Below, in pieces: positions 38,901-45,900 of a stretch of DNA of 64,000 bases. Position numbers and translations under genes: made by a program. Origin of the DNA: Chitinophagaceae bacterium (GTDB lineage: Bacteria; Bacteroidota; Bacteroidia; Chitinophagales; Chitinophagaceae); assembly GCA_027486835.1 (NCBI GenBank), contig JAIXOJ010000198.1, forward strand, positions 92,563 through 156,562, given 5' to 3'. Below the pieces are notes generated by a model. That model was given only the letters and a program-made list of their open reading frames with translations. It ran no database searches and was not told where the DNA came from. Within the stretch, counting starts at the first letter, position 1. Every line of letters starts with the position of its first letter.

Positions 38901-41900
38901 TCTAAAAAATGCCAGCAATGGATGGGATTCTGTAGGTTATTACGATACTGCAAGTAGAAACTATTTGTCCGTAACTGGTAGATTGACCTCAAATGGAGTG
39001 ACGCTTTTTGCTGTTAGAAGTGCTGTCAATTCAAATTCTACTTCTGCATTAGTTAAGATTAATGATACTGGAAGTGCACCTTTCAATTTAGCTACATCTT
39101 TTAGACTTGATTCTGGTGCAAACAAAATTTTTAGAGGTGTTTCTATTGTACCTCAGACTTCTACTTTGCCTACAATGTCATTTACTTTACCTGCCCAAAC
39201 TTATGGAGATGCGCCATTTACCATAACTCCACCAAGCTCAAACAGTACAGGAGCAATAACTTACACAAGTAGCAATCCATCCGTAGCAACCGTAAATGGC
39301 ACTACTGTTACCATTGTTGGTGCAGGAACCACCACCATAACAGCAACACAGGCTGCGACAATAAATTATTTAGCAGGTTCTATAACCACTACACTTACTA
39401 TTAATAAAGCTCCCCTTACCATCACTGCATCAGATCAAAGTAAAAATTATGGTACTACACTTTTATTAGGTAATTCTTCATTTACAACAAATGGATTGTT
39501 ATTTAGTGATGTGGTTTCTTCTGTGACTTTGTCAAGTACAGGTGCAATAAATACAGCATCAGCTACTACTTATCCTATTATTCCTAGTGCAGCAGTAGGA
39601 ACAGGTTTAAGCAATTACAATATCACTTACAATAGTGGAACGTTGACAGTAAATAAAGTTGTTTTGATGGTAACTGCCGATAGCAAAAATGTATCACTTG
39701 GCGCTGCAACACCTACACTTACTTCAACATTTACTGGTTTTGTGAATAGTGAAAATGCTTCTGTAATCACAGGTTCACCTGCATTAGCTACATCATACAC
39801 ATCTACTACGCAACAAAGTGCAAGTCCGCTATCCATCACTGCAGCAATTGGAACTTTATCTTCTCCCAATTATACTTTCAATTTTGTTGCTGGTTCAATT
39901 ACTATTTCTTGTCCAACCGGAACTTGGACAGGATTGGTTTCTGGTGATTATTCCAATACAGGCAATTGGTGTAGTGCTGCATTGCCCAATGCTACAACCA
40001 ATGTATTCATCTTTGGAGCAGCACCTAATGCACCAACAATTTCTGGAACCTTAGGGGTAGGAAATTTGACTGTACAGGCTGGTGGTACGATGACAGTAAC
40101 CGGCACTTTGAAGATTGCTGGGAATATCAGCAATAGTGGTACACTAGACTTTACTAATGGAACAGTTGAGTTAAACGGAACTGCTGCACAAAGCATTCCA
40201 GCAAATACATTCAATACAAATACAGTCAAGAACATAACTATTAATAATGATGCTGGTGTATCACTTGCTGGACTTTTAACAGTTACAGGAACTGTTACGC
40301 CAACAGCAGGAATCCTAAACACCAATGGAAATTTGATTTTAAAGTCTGATAGTGTTTCGACTGCAAGAATAGGGATAGGTTCTGGAAACTATATTACTGG
40401 AAATGTAACAGTGCAACGTTATATCACAGCAAAGACCGCCCGTAAGTATAGCTTTATTGGTAGTGCAATTGCAGCACCCATCCGTTCTCTATGGCAGCAA
40501 CAAATATATATTACAGGCAATGGTACAGGTGGTACGCCTTGTGGAAATACTACAGGTTCTGGGGGAAGTACAGATAAATACAATTTAAATGGATTTGATA
40601 AAACAATTACTAATACCGCCAGTATGTTTACTTACAATCCATTACCTGTAAATGGTACTCGTTGGGTAAGTATTGCCAATACAGAATACACAAATCTTAC
40701 CCCAGGAATTGGGTATAGGATAAACATTCGGGGAGATAGAAATAGTAGTACCATTTCATGTGACAATCAATTGAACTCCGCTACGCCATCTGCACCAGAA
40801 GCAGTTACCCTTAGCGCAACAGGTACTGTGACAACTGGTGATTTGACAGTAACCTTACACGACACCACCAATAGTAAATACACTTTATTGGCAAATCCTT
40901 ATCCAAGTCAAATTGATTTTGGCGCTTTATACTCACAAAATGCCAACTTAAATAATAAGATGTGGACTTATAGTCCCTTTGGAAATGGAAACTACACTAC
41001 TTATTCTCAAGGAACTATTGTAAATGGAGCAGATGGATATGACAATACAAATGGTGGTTATTTGTCAAGCGGTCAAGCATTTTTTGTAGAAGCCAATGCA
41101 AATGGGAGCGTTACATTCAAAGAAAATGTAAAAACAAGTGGAGTTATTCCCAATACAAAATACTTTGGCACTAGCAATGTAAAAATGATTCGTATAGGAA
41201 TGAAATCTATGGCGAATAATTTACTAGATGAAGTGCTCATTCGATTTAATAATAAAGGTTCTATTAATTATTTACCTGATTGGGATGCCGTTTCCTTTAG
41301 CGCAGCCAATCAATCTCTGATTGCCTTAAAAAACAATAATCGTTTGGCAATTGCAACCCTGCCTGAAATATTATCATCTGATACTTCAAAATTGGGCGTA
41401 AGCAGTACGAATACTGGACAATTCAAACTAACGTTCACAGATTATGCAGCGATTGACTCATTCACAACTATTACATTAAGAGATAAATTTTTAGGTATCA
41501 ATCAAGATATTCGTAGTAACAGTGAATATGTTTTCAATGTAACAAGCGATGTAAATAGCAAGGGGAACAATCGTTTTGAATTAATATTTAAGAAAGGTAC
41601 ACCTACCACTTTGCCTATAGCATTTACGGATATTTCTGCAAATGAAGAAACTGGAAATGTGTATGTTTCATGGAAAGTGGCCCAAGAATCCAATATCGCT
41701 TACTACAATGTAGAGAGAAGTTTAGATGGAAGAGATTTTACTGTTTGTGCATCAGTCAAGGTAAATAATTTGACAACTTATAGAGCTAAAGACACCAAGC
41801 CATTTATAAATAATACCACCATTTATTACCGTGTTGTGGCAATAGGAACAGATGGTAGTATTGTTTACAGCAGCAAAGCCAAACTAGTCACCAAACAAAT

Positions 41901-42162
41901 GCCATTGATTGCCCTATATCCCAACCCATTAAAAGGCAATATGGTACAAGTTAAAATGGAAAACATGATGGCTGGTAAGTTTGTGGTCAATTTCATAAAC
42001 GCAATTGGACAAAAAGTGGCTGATGAAGAGATTATTCATACTGGTATAAATGGTTCATATCCAATCAACCTAAAGCAAAAATTAGCAAAGGGTCATTATA
42101 ATGTAATAGTGAAAGATTTGAATAATAATGAAAAGGTTTTCCAATTAATAGTGGAAGATTGA
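29920..42162 (+). CDS. Giant T9SS protein: PL8 lyase plus three module blocks
   Basis: About 4,080 residues from the ATG at 29920, which gives a clean signal peptide (1-28, LVSNAQ). Residues 29-1010 are a chondroitinase-ABC-like PL8 lyase: an N-terminal jelly-roll ('YLSFEDATPPTGW'), an alpha toroid with 'STYHHGGTYTSEYGDDALHQ' (H464, H465), 'GTGGRFP', 'YECLGGDNYLGRYLSYGNME' and a C-terminal beta-sandwich. Three propeller-like modules follow at about 1038-1371, 1695-2030 and 2745-3080. Each is followed by a BIG2-like and MBG-like Ig domain; after modules 1 and 2 come two and seven 77-residue 'ITYGQTLA' repeats. The C-terminal part has a beta-helix-like stretch, a FN3-like domain and a T9SS sorting domain ('IALYPNPLKGNMVQVKM'). 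It should be a cell-surface eliminase for uronic-acid-containing glycans. Confidence 0.88.
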   Translation: MKCCNFKSFRFIMLLIIGVIGTLVSNAQTYLSFEDATPPTGWTNTGINPLTTDSAHFKLGRMALKWKWNASDTLKVDNPDTLLTVSSISSNTIGFYTWVYNENPKNDSLKFLITDAAKTVNLTFKMYINFKGWRCVYVDLKGDLKYSFNASKPLRYLNIIAPTTGSGNLYFDLFEMQNGALWNKGNDFFVNVDPFPPYNYVSPRKLNPDTSSVNLSDSVYANIIQNKLEAWIIDSSAIAGDTRGYLNSRVKGIQDWVKEATTKSYSPIYRIKFQRQPDNSVIAYDSITGEGMGLFSEQFFYSQRISEYTNNILLQLAINYKVFKVSSDLQRCIDILDWMYDQGVADSSTMGSLYLQTVRLTALPQAFFILRNDLPTSTYNNTLNTIRWLILFGTTYGKKYASMESKNADDIRGAGIGKLIYALSLKNQKERIVSLDSLQSFFNFAFALAPGGTDIFKFDYSTYHHGGTYTSEYGDDALHQASLIYYFLDNTNFSLSEPTYNLLRNTWLRYDLLSTNYGTPAGTGGRFPVNTGVNGNMLDRAQALAALSLTAKGGLDDSLKGTLNRLVNIDTALLRANSILKTSASIQYTNSLGAVKDLIRALNIPITAKDSMEPADVQYMPYSGLFIHRNKGWLTTIKGFSKYIYDYECLGGDNYLGRYLSYGNMEISSSVKKKLRLVDSCYDWSHIAGTTVKYLPLSVIRTEDSLSSGTYWRFSDQTFLGGLRMNDSIGAFSMFLHNTTKEFDSTFRAKKSSFFFGDVIYNMGSSIKNTDNANQTHTTLYQTLIPINSSPLVYINGVVDTISHNYPSLTNNLSIKDSWGNAYIVYGGNDSLYIKREIRDNLVRNTGVKGFFNRTYDVAYLSHGKTPNNKKYNYAVLLQPTQQEIDTLMNTSKPVFQVLRQDDSAHAVYNTLQGVFGFSFFTPTATLNFSRSILRKVYNPSIIMESINADSCSRTIVFTDPDLRRTAATGSAGDTLFGQYKLDSLDIAGKFVVISGDTSDVSLSYLGSNLSRLYINASEGKMYKIQLAAINTAAKSVPFTDGSIAVVRLNSVSSAGTQVYVDEYDTLGNVLQTITLDSVYQPNANTSTEEGYVTLSGDGQYIGLTGYARISNGSGALYGSRFDTLNRAIAFIKYDGSIQRKNIMPSLDISKLFYPKSVYTSNGTDYWLGYGHLSGNYGGIMYGKLSASTKPDTLKSITPWATGRSVKQLNLNPDDSTLYFSQGSNQFFKFSSSTLPKDSIVPPAAQPAALSMPNKGGAKGFFFVNNGNSKLLYVAYSATNGGGIIKYLKNASNGWDSVGYYDTASRNYLSISGGLTSNGVTLFAVRSAVNSNSNSALVKIIDTGSVSFRASSAVVLDSGTNKIFRGVSVVPHLPLTIPNQTYGASPFNITPPASSSSGTITYTSSNPSVATINGSTITIVGAGTAVITAIQSSSSNYLAGVTSATLTVAKAPLTITSIPQTVSYGTAISSVTNAGTYTVNGLVNGDVSSEILNNLSYSTNYTNTTAVGASGIIITPIVSGLTAKNYTFIAASAAITIIKATPTITTLPTASNITFGQTLAASNLSGGVGSVAGSFAFTTPSTPPNAGTSSQSVTFTPSDLVRYNTVTFNVNVTVVEATPTITVTPTTSNLIYGQTLAASSLSGGVGSVAGTFAFTTPSTVPIVGTTNQSVTFTPIDVINYSPVTFNVTVTTVKAVPFTNGGVAVVRLSSVSGGGNQVYVDEYDTLGNVKQSIIMDSIYQPSANSSVEEGFLSLSGDGQYISLTGYARTTSASGGVYGSRFDTLNRAIEFIKYDGSVQRKNIMPSLDINKAFYPKSVYTPNGTDFWIGYGQLSGNYGGIMYGKLTSKSTPDTLKSITPWATGRSVKQLNLNPDDSTLYFTQGSSPFFKFSSSTLPTDSIVPPATQPATITMPSKGGAKSFFFVKRGTSKLLYVAYSATSGGGIIKYLKNASNGWDSIGYYDTASRNYLSITGRLTTNGVTLFAVRSATNSNTNSALVRINDTGSAPFNLATSLRLDSGANKVFRGISIVPQTTVSPTLSFSIPSKTYGAVSFVLTPPTSNSTGAFTYTSSNPAVATINGSTVTIVGAGTTVITAIQAQTVYFLSGSTTATLTVGKAALNITANAQSTIYGTAASAITGAANYTVTGLQNGDASSVISGTVTYSTNYTNTTSVGSSGITINPVVSGLTANNYTFNAVSAAITITKATPTINTAPTASGITYGQTLAASILSGGIASVPGTFAFINPSTVPTAGSANQSVRFTPTDAVNYNTITISVNVSVSKATPTINTTPTATSITYGQTLASSTLSGGVGSVSGSFAFTTPSTAPNAGTTTQSVTFTPIDIANYNTVTLNVTVTVSKSTPVINSYPTASGIIFGQTLTASTLSGGVASVSGAFAFAAPLNVPNAGTANQVVVFTPTDPDNYNAVSFNVSVAVSKATPTINPYPTASDITFGQTLASSNLNGGVASVSGIFAFTTPATVPSVGTANQTVVFTPIDLVNYNTVSFTVSVTVVKATPTITTSPTATGITYGQILASSTLSGGVASVAGTFAFTTPSTAPNAGTGSQSVTFTPTNTTSYNTVTISVNVLVAKVNTSISTAPTAAGITYGQTLSAAVLSGGVASVAGTFAFTTPSVTPNAGTASQNVTFTPTDAANYNSSSTNVNVTVIKATPTIVITPTASNLMYGQTLAASTLNGGLASVPGTFTFITPSTAPVVGVSTQNVRFTPTDVVNNNIVVLSVSVTTTSASPFTKGSIAVVRLASVTSAGNQVFVDEYDTLGTLKQSILLDSIYQPSANTSTEEGFLTLSGDGQYVGLTGYVRTSNGSGGLYGSKFDSLNRAVAFVKFDGSIQRKNIIPSLDTSKTFFPKSVYTPNGTDFWLGYGHLSGSYGGIMYGKISNSLRPDTLKSITPWATGRSVRQLNLNPDDSTLYYTVGSSPIPKFSSSTLPKDSIVPPATQPANITMPGKAGAKSFFFVKNGTSKLLYVAYSTTSGGGIIKYLKNASNGWDSVGYYDTASRNYLSVTGRLTSNGVTLFAVRSAVNSNSTSALVKINDTGSAPFNLATSFRLDSGANKIFRGVSIVPQTSTLPTMSFTLPAQTYGDAPFTITPPSSNSTGAITYTSSNPSVATVNGTTVTIVGAGTTTITATQAATINYLAGSITTTLTINKAPLTITASDQSKNYGTTLLLGNSSFTTNGLLFSDVVSSVTLSSTGAINTASATTYPIIPSAAVGTGLSNYNITYNSGTLTVNKVVLMVTADSKNVSLGAATPTLTSTFTGFVNSENASVITGSPALATSYTSTTQQSASPLSITAAIGTLSSPNYTFNFVAGSITISCPTGTWTGLVSGDYSNTGNWCSAALPNATTNVFIFGAAPNAPTISGTLGVGNLTVQAGGTMTVTGTLKIAGNISNSGTLDFTNGTVELNGTAAQSIPANTFNTNTVKNITINNDAGVSLAGLLTVTGTVTPTAGILNTNGNLILKSDSVSTARIGIGSGNYITGNVTVQRYITAKTARKYSFIGSAIAAPIRSLWQQQIYITGNGTGGTPCGNTTGSGGSTDKYNLNGFDKTITNTASMFTYNPLPVNGTRWVSIANTEYTNLTPGIGYRINIRGDRNSSTISCDNQLNSATPSAPEAVTLSATGTVTTGDLTVTLHDTTNSKYTLLANPYPSQIDFGALYSQNANLNNKMWTYSPFGNGNYTTYSQGTIVNGADGYDNTNGGYLSSGQAFFVEANANGSVTFKENVKTSGVIPNTKYFGTSNVKMIRIGMKSMANNLLDEVLIRFNNKGSINYLPDWDAVSFSAANQSLIALKNNNRLAIATLPEILSSDTSKLGVSSTNTGQFKLTFTDYAAIDSFTTITLRDKFLGINQDIRSNSEYVFNVTSDVNSKGNNRFELIFKKGTPTTLPIAFTDISANEETGNVYVSWKVAQESNIAYYNVERSLDGRDFTVCASVKVNNLTTYRAKDTKPFINNTTIYYRVVAIGTDGSIVYSSKAKLVTKQMPLIALYPNPLKGNMVQVKMENMMAGKFVVNFINAIGQKVADEEIIHTGINGSYPINLKQKLAKGHYNVIVKDLNNNEKVFQLIVED
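33031..39160 (+). repeat. Three ~1-kb intragenic module repeats
   Basis: Three copies of a ~1,005-bp segment at about 33031-34032, 35002-36012 and 38152-39160 encode the same ~335-residue propeller-like module. Shared landmarks in order: 'VDEYDTLG', 'LSGDGQY', 'PKSVYTPNGTDFW', 'GGIMYGK', 'SITPWATGRSV', 'SSSTLP.DSIVPP', 'GGGIIKYLKNASNGWDS', 'YYDTASRNYLS' and 'FRG.SIVP'. Copies 2 and 3 are closest to each other ('INDTGSAPFNLATS' is found only in these). A related single copy sits in the next PL8 gene (46060-47085). Confidence 0.9.
34537..38145 (+). repeat. 231-bp (77-residue) Ig-like repeats, two clusters
   Basis: The 77-residue unit has the pattern 'ATPTI...PTAS.ITYGQTLA' - 'LSGGVASVAGTFAFTTPST' - 'PNAGT.SQSVTFTPTD' - 'NYNTVT..VNVTV'. 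Cluster 1 has two units (34537, 34768); cluster 2 has seven (from 36529, period 231 bp). The two clusters are separated by a propeller-like module (35002-36012) and its Ig-like domains. The exact period shows recent tandem duplication, and copy number is likely to differ between strains. They probably act as a rigid stalk that holds the lyase off the cell surface. Confidence 0.9.
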
Positions 42163-42267
42163 TAGAGGTAAAATGGAAAAAGCTAGGCTATTACTACATG
42201 TAAAAATCTGTTTTCGAACATTTAAAATGCCAAAAAGTGGATAGAGACGAATAATAAGTGAGTTGAA

Positions 42268-42510
42268 GGTGAATTGAAGTTAGTAGAAGATGCTTTGAAG
42301 CAGGTATAAGGTCATTTGAAGTTGATAGAAGGTCATTTGAAGTCGATAGAAGAACATTTGAAGTTCATAGAAGGTCATTTGAAGCTTATAGAAGGTCATT
42401 TGAAGCTTATAGAAGGTCGTTTGAAGTTGATAGAAGGTCATTTGAAGTTCATAGAAGGTCATTTGAAGCTGATAGAAGGTCGTTTGAAGTTGATAGAAGG
42501 TCATTTGGAC
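42268..42510. repeat. 21-bp minisatellite (GGTCATTTGAAG type)
   Basis: Eleven units of 21 bp (GGTCATTTGAAGTTGATAG+AA) run from 42268 to 42498, followed by a partial twelfth; the first two are degenerate. Unlike the other arrays there is no strong internal inverted repeat. Variation is confined to a few positions (CAT/CGT, GTTGAT/GCTTAT/GTTCAT), and the same variants recur in a patterned order, which suggests multi-unit duplications. Both strands are open in one frame because of the period; neither is called a gene. Confidence 0.93.
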
Positions 42511-42806
42511 AGTACATTTTAGCTTCTGTGAGATTTTTCAAGACAAAATGGCAGTAATAATTATGTTCTACCAAAATCGGTTGACTTAGGTTCATTTATG
42601 CTTTGTTGGGAATTTGAAAAAAAGTGGCTACTGCCTACTAGATCTATTTGTTTAATAATAAGCACGTAGAAACAAAGAAAAACTATATTCCAAAAGGTAG
42701 TTTAGAATATGTAGTAATCAAATGTTGGGAATAGTCCATTATAGCTTTAAAATAGTGATTCTGCTTCAAAATTAATTTACAAAAAAGCTCTTTATGATTT
42801 TTATTA

Positions 42807-42889
42807 CACTGAGTTCCACAGAGGTGCACAGAGCACCACAGAGTTTATTATCTCAGTGCATCTCAGTGACTTCTCTGTGATTCTCAGTG
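42807..42889. repeat. CACAGAG/CTCAGTG imperfect hairpin element
   Basis: CACTGAGTTCCACAGAG on the left pairs with the reverse complement of CTCTGTGATTCTCAGTG on the right (14 of 17), with further matching CACAGAG/CACTGAG heptads inside. Such CACAGAG-rich elements are scattered through intergenic regions of many bacterial genomes. It lies 75-157 bp before the PL8 lyase ATG, so it is probably in the 5' leader. Confidence 0.7.
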
Positions 42890-42963
42890 AAATTTTTTTA
42901 AGCCTACGAGATATCTGTGGAAAACAAAAGCCCACTTATAAATACATAATCATTATAAATAGT

Positions 42964-45900
42964 ATGAAAGAAATATTGTACAAATTGAATTTAATAAAGT
43001 GTTTAACATTCCTAACAATTGGAGTATTCGGAACATTAGTTTCAAATGCGCAGACCTATCTTACATTCGAAGATGCAACTCCTCCAAGTGGATGGATAAA
43101 TACTGGTATAAAGCCATTGTCAACCGATGCTGCTCATTATAAATTAGGACGGAAGTCTTTAAAATGGCAGTGGAATGCAAAAGATACCTTGAAAGTAGAT
43201 AATCCAGATACACTTTTATCTGTGTCTAGCAAATCATCTAATAGTATTGGATTTTATACTTGGGTGTATAACGAAAATCCAATGCAGGATTCATTAAAAT
43301 TCTTGATTACAGATGCTACTAAAACAGTGAATTTATCCTTTAAAATGTATCTTAATTTTAAGGGTTGGCGCAATGTTTATGTAGATTTAAAAGGTGATTT
43401 GAAATATTCCTATAATGCCTCAAAACCCTTGCGATACTTAAATGTGATTGCTCCTAGCACTGGAAATGGTAATTTGTATTTTGATTTATTTGAGATACAA
43501 AACGGGTCACTTTGGAATAAGGCAAATGATTTTTTTGTAAATGTTGATCCTGCACCACCGTATGATTATGTTTCTCCACGAAAATTAAATCCTGATACCA
43601 CTATAGTAAACTTATCTGATACTATTGAAACAAATCTCATTGAAAAAAAATTGGAATCTTGGATTGTTGATAATTCGGCTGTAGCAGGTGATTCGAGAGG
43701 GTATTTAAATAGTAGAATTGCTGGAATACAAAATTGGATTAGAGAAGCCACTACAAAAAGATATAGTCCAATCTATCGCCTAAAATTTGAAAGACAAGCT
43801 GATAACTCAGTAAATGCTTATGATTCTATATCAGGGGAAGGAATGGGACTATTTTCATCATCATTTTCTTATTCACAAACTATTTCCAACTATACTACAA
43901 GTGTATTGCTCCAGCTAGCATTAAACTATAAATTAAATAAGGTTCAATCTGATTTGCAAAGGTGTATTGACATCTTAGATTGGATGTATGACCAAGGAAT
44001 GGCAGATAGTAGTGTGATGGGTTCTTTATATCTTCAAGGTGTAAGATTAACGGCCTTGCCACAAGCTTTTTTTGTTCTTAGAAATGATTTGCCAGCTAAA
44101 ACATATACAAACACTTTAAATTCAATTCGCTGGCTAACGATGTTTGGTACCACCTACGGCAAAAAATATGCTTCTATGGAATCAAAGAATGCTGATGACA
44201 TTAGAAGTGGAGGGGTTGGAAAATTGATTTATGCTTTATCTATAAAAAATCAAAAGGAAAGAATTGTTTCAGTAGATAGTTTACAATCCTTTTTCAATTT
44301 TGCGTTTTCTCCTTCCCCTGGAAATACGGGTATCTTTAAATACGATTATTCCACTTACCACCATGGTGGCCCTTACACAAGCGAGTACGGAGATGATGCC
44401 TTGCACCAATCATCGTTAATTTATTATTTTCTAGATAATACTAAGTTTTCTTTAGATAATACTGTTTATGATTTATTGCGTAACTCATGGTTACGATATG
44501 ATTTATTTTCTACCAATTATGGCGCTCCCGCAGGAACAGGAGGAAGGTTTCCACTAAACACAAGCAATGTGCTTGAACATACACAAGCAATTGCAGCTTT
44601 GGCACTAACCAATAAAGGTTTAATAGATGATTCTTTAAAAGGGACTTTTAAAAGATTAATGAATATTGATACGGCTTTATTAAGAACCAATGTTTTAGCG
44701 AAATCTTCCTCTTCAATACAATACACAGCAAGTTTAGGAGCTGCAAAAGATTTGATAAATGCGCTGAAACTTAGTTCTTCCCCCTCTCCAGATCCAGTAG
44801 ATGTTCAGTATATGCCTTATTCAGGTTTGTTTATTCATAGGAATAAGGGATGGTTAACAACAATAAAGGGTTTTAGTAAATACATATGGGATTATGAATA
44901 TCTCCCTGGTACGGTTGATAATTATTTGGGTAGGTATTTGAGTTATGGAAACATGGAAATTTCCTCCACTTTAAATAAGAAATATAGGTTGGTAGATGAA
45001 TGTTTTGATTGGTCACATATCGCAGGAACTACAGCTAAATACCTGCCCATGTCATTAATAAAATCTCAAGATTCAGCTTTGGGAGGCTCTTATTGGCGCT
45101 TTAGTGATCAAACTTTTTTGGGTGGAGTAAGATTGAATGATAGTATTGGTACATTTTCCATGTATCTCCACAACACCACCAAAATTTTTGACTCTTCCTT
45201 TAGAGCAAAAAAATCTTCTTTTTTCTTTGGTGATGTCATTTATTGTATGGGAAGTTCTATCAGTAGCACTGACAATGCCAATCAAACACATACCACTTTA
45301 TATCAAACATTATTACCCAAAAATGCAAGTCCATTAGTTTACATAAATGGGGTGGTAGATACACTGTCACACAATTATACAAGTGCTACTAATAATGTAT
45401 CAATTAAGGATTCTTGGGGTAATGCCTACATTGTTTATGGTGGAAATGATAGCCTTTATATAAAGAGAGAGGTAAGAGATAATGAGGTAAATAATTCAAA
45501 TGATAGCATATTAAAGTATCGAACACTTGATGTAGCCTATTTAAGTCATGGGGCAGCACCCAATAACAATAAATACAATTATTCCGTTTTATTGCAACCT
45601 TCTCAGCAGTTGATAGATACGATGATGAAAACCGTAAACCCCGTTTTTCAAGTATTGAAACAGGATGATTCTGCCCATATTGTTTACAATGTTCCAAAAG
45701 GTATTTTCGGATATAGTTTGTTTACTATGACTGCTGAAATAAATTATCCATCTTCTATTATAAAAAAGGTTTACAGTCCTTCTATTTTAATGGAGTCAAT
45801 TAATGACTCAATAAGTAGGACAATTGCATTTACTGACCCCGATCTGAGAAGAAGACTTGGGGCAGGTGATACCTTATTTGGTCAATCCAAAATAGATAGT

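Larger units (their letters stand above)
42163..42963. other. Region between the two T9SS lyase genes
   Basis: It contains the 21-bp array at 42268-42510 and the imperfect hairpin at 42807-42889 (both listed separately). The 300 bp between them is AT-rich and shows nothing recognisable. The open frame of the next gene runs back through the hairpin to 42856, but the signal peptide places its real start at 42964. Confidence 0.6.

Noticed and set aside
42316..42522. Heptad-like repeat protein (GHLKLIE repeats) in the 42.3-kb array
   Set aside because: The translation looks like a coiled coil, but both strands are open through the array and no start signal precedes it. It is most likely a by-product of the 21-bp period.
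42856..42963. N-terminal extension of the second PL8 protein
   Set aside because: It translates the CACAGAG hairpin element; the signal peptide begins at the ATG at 42964.
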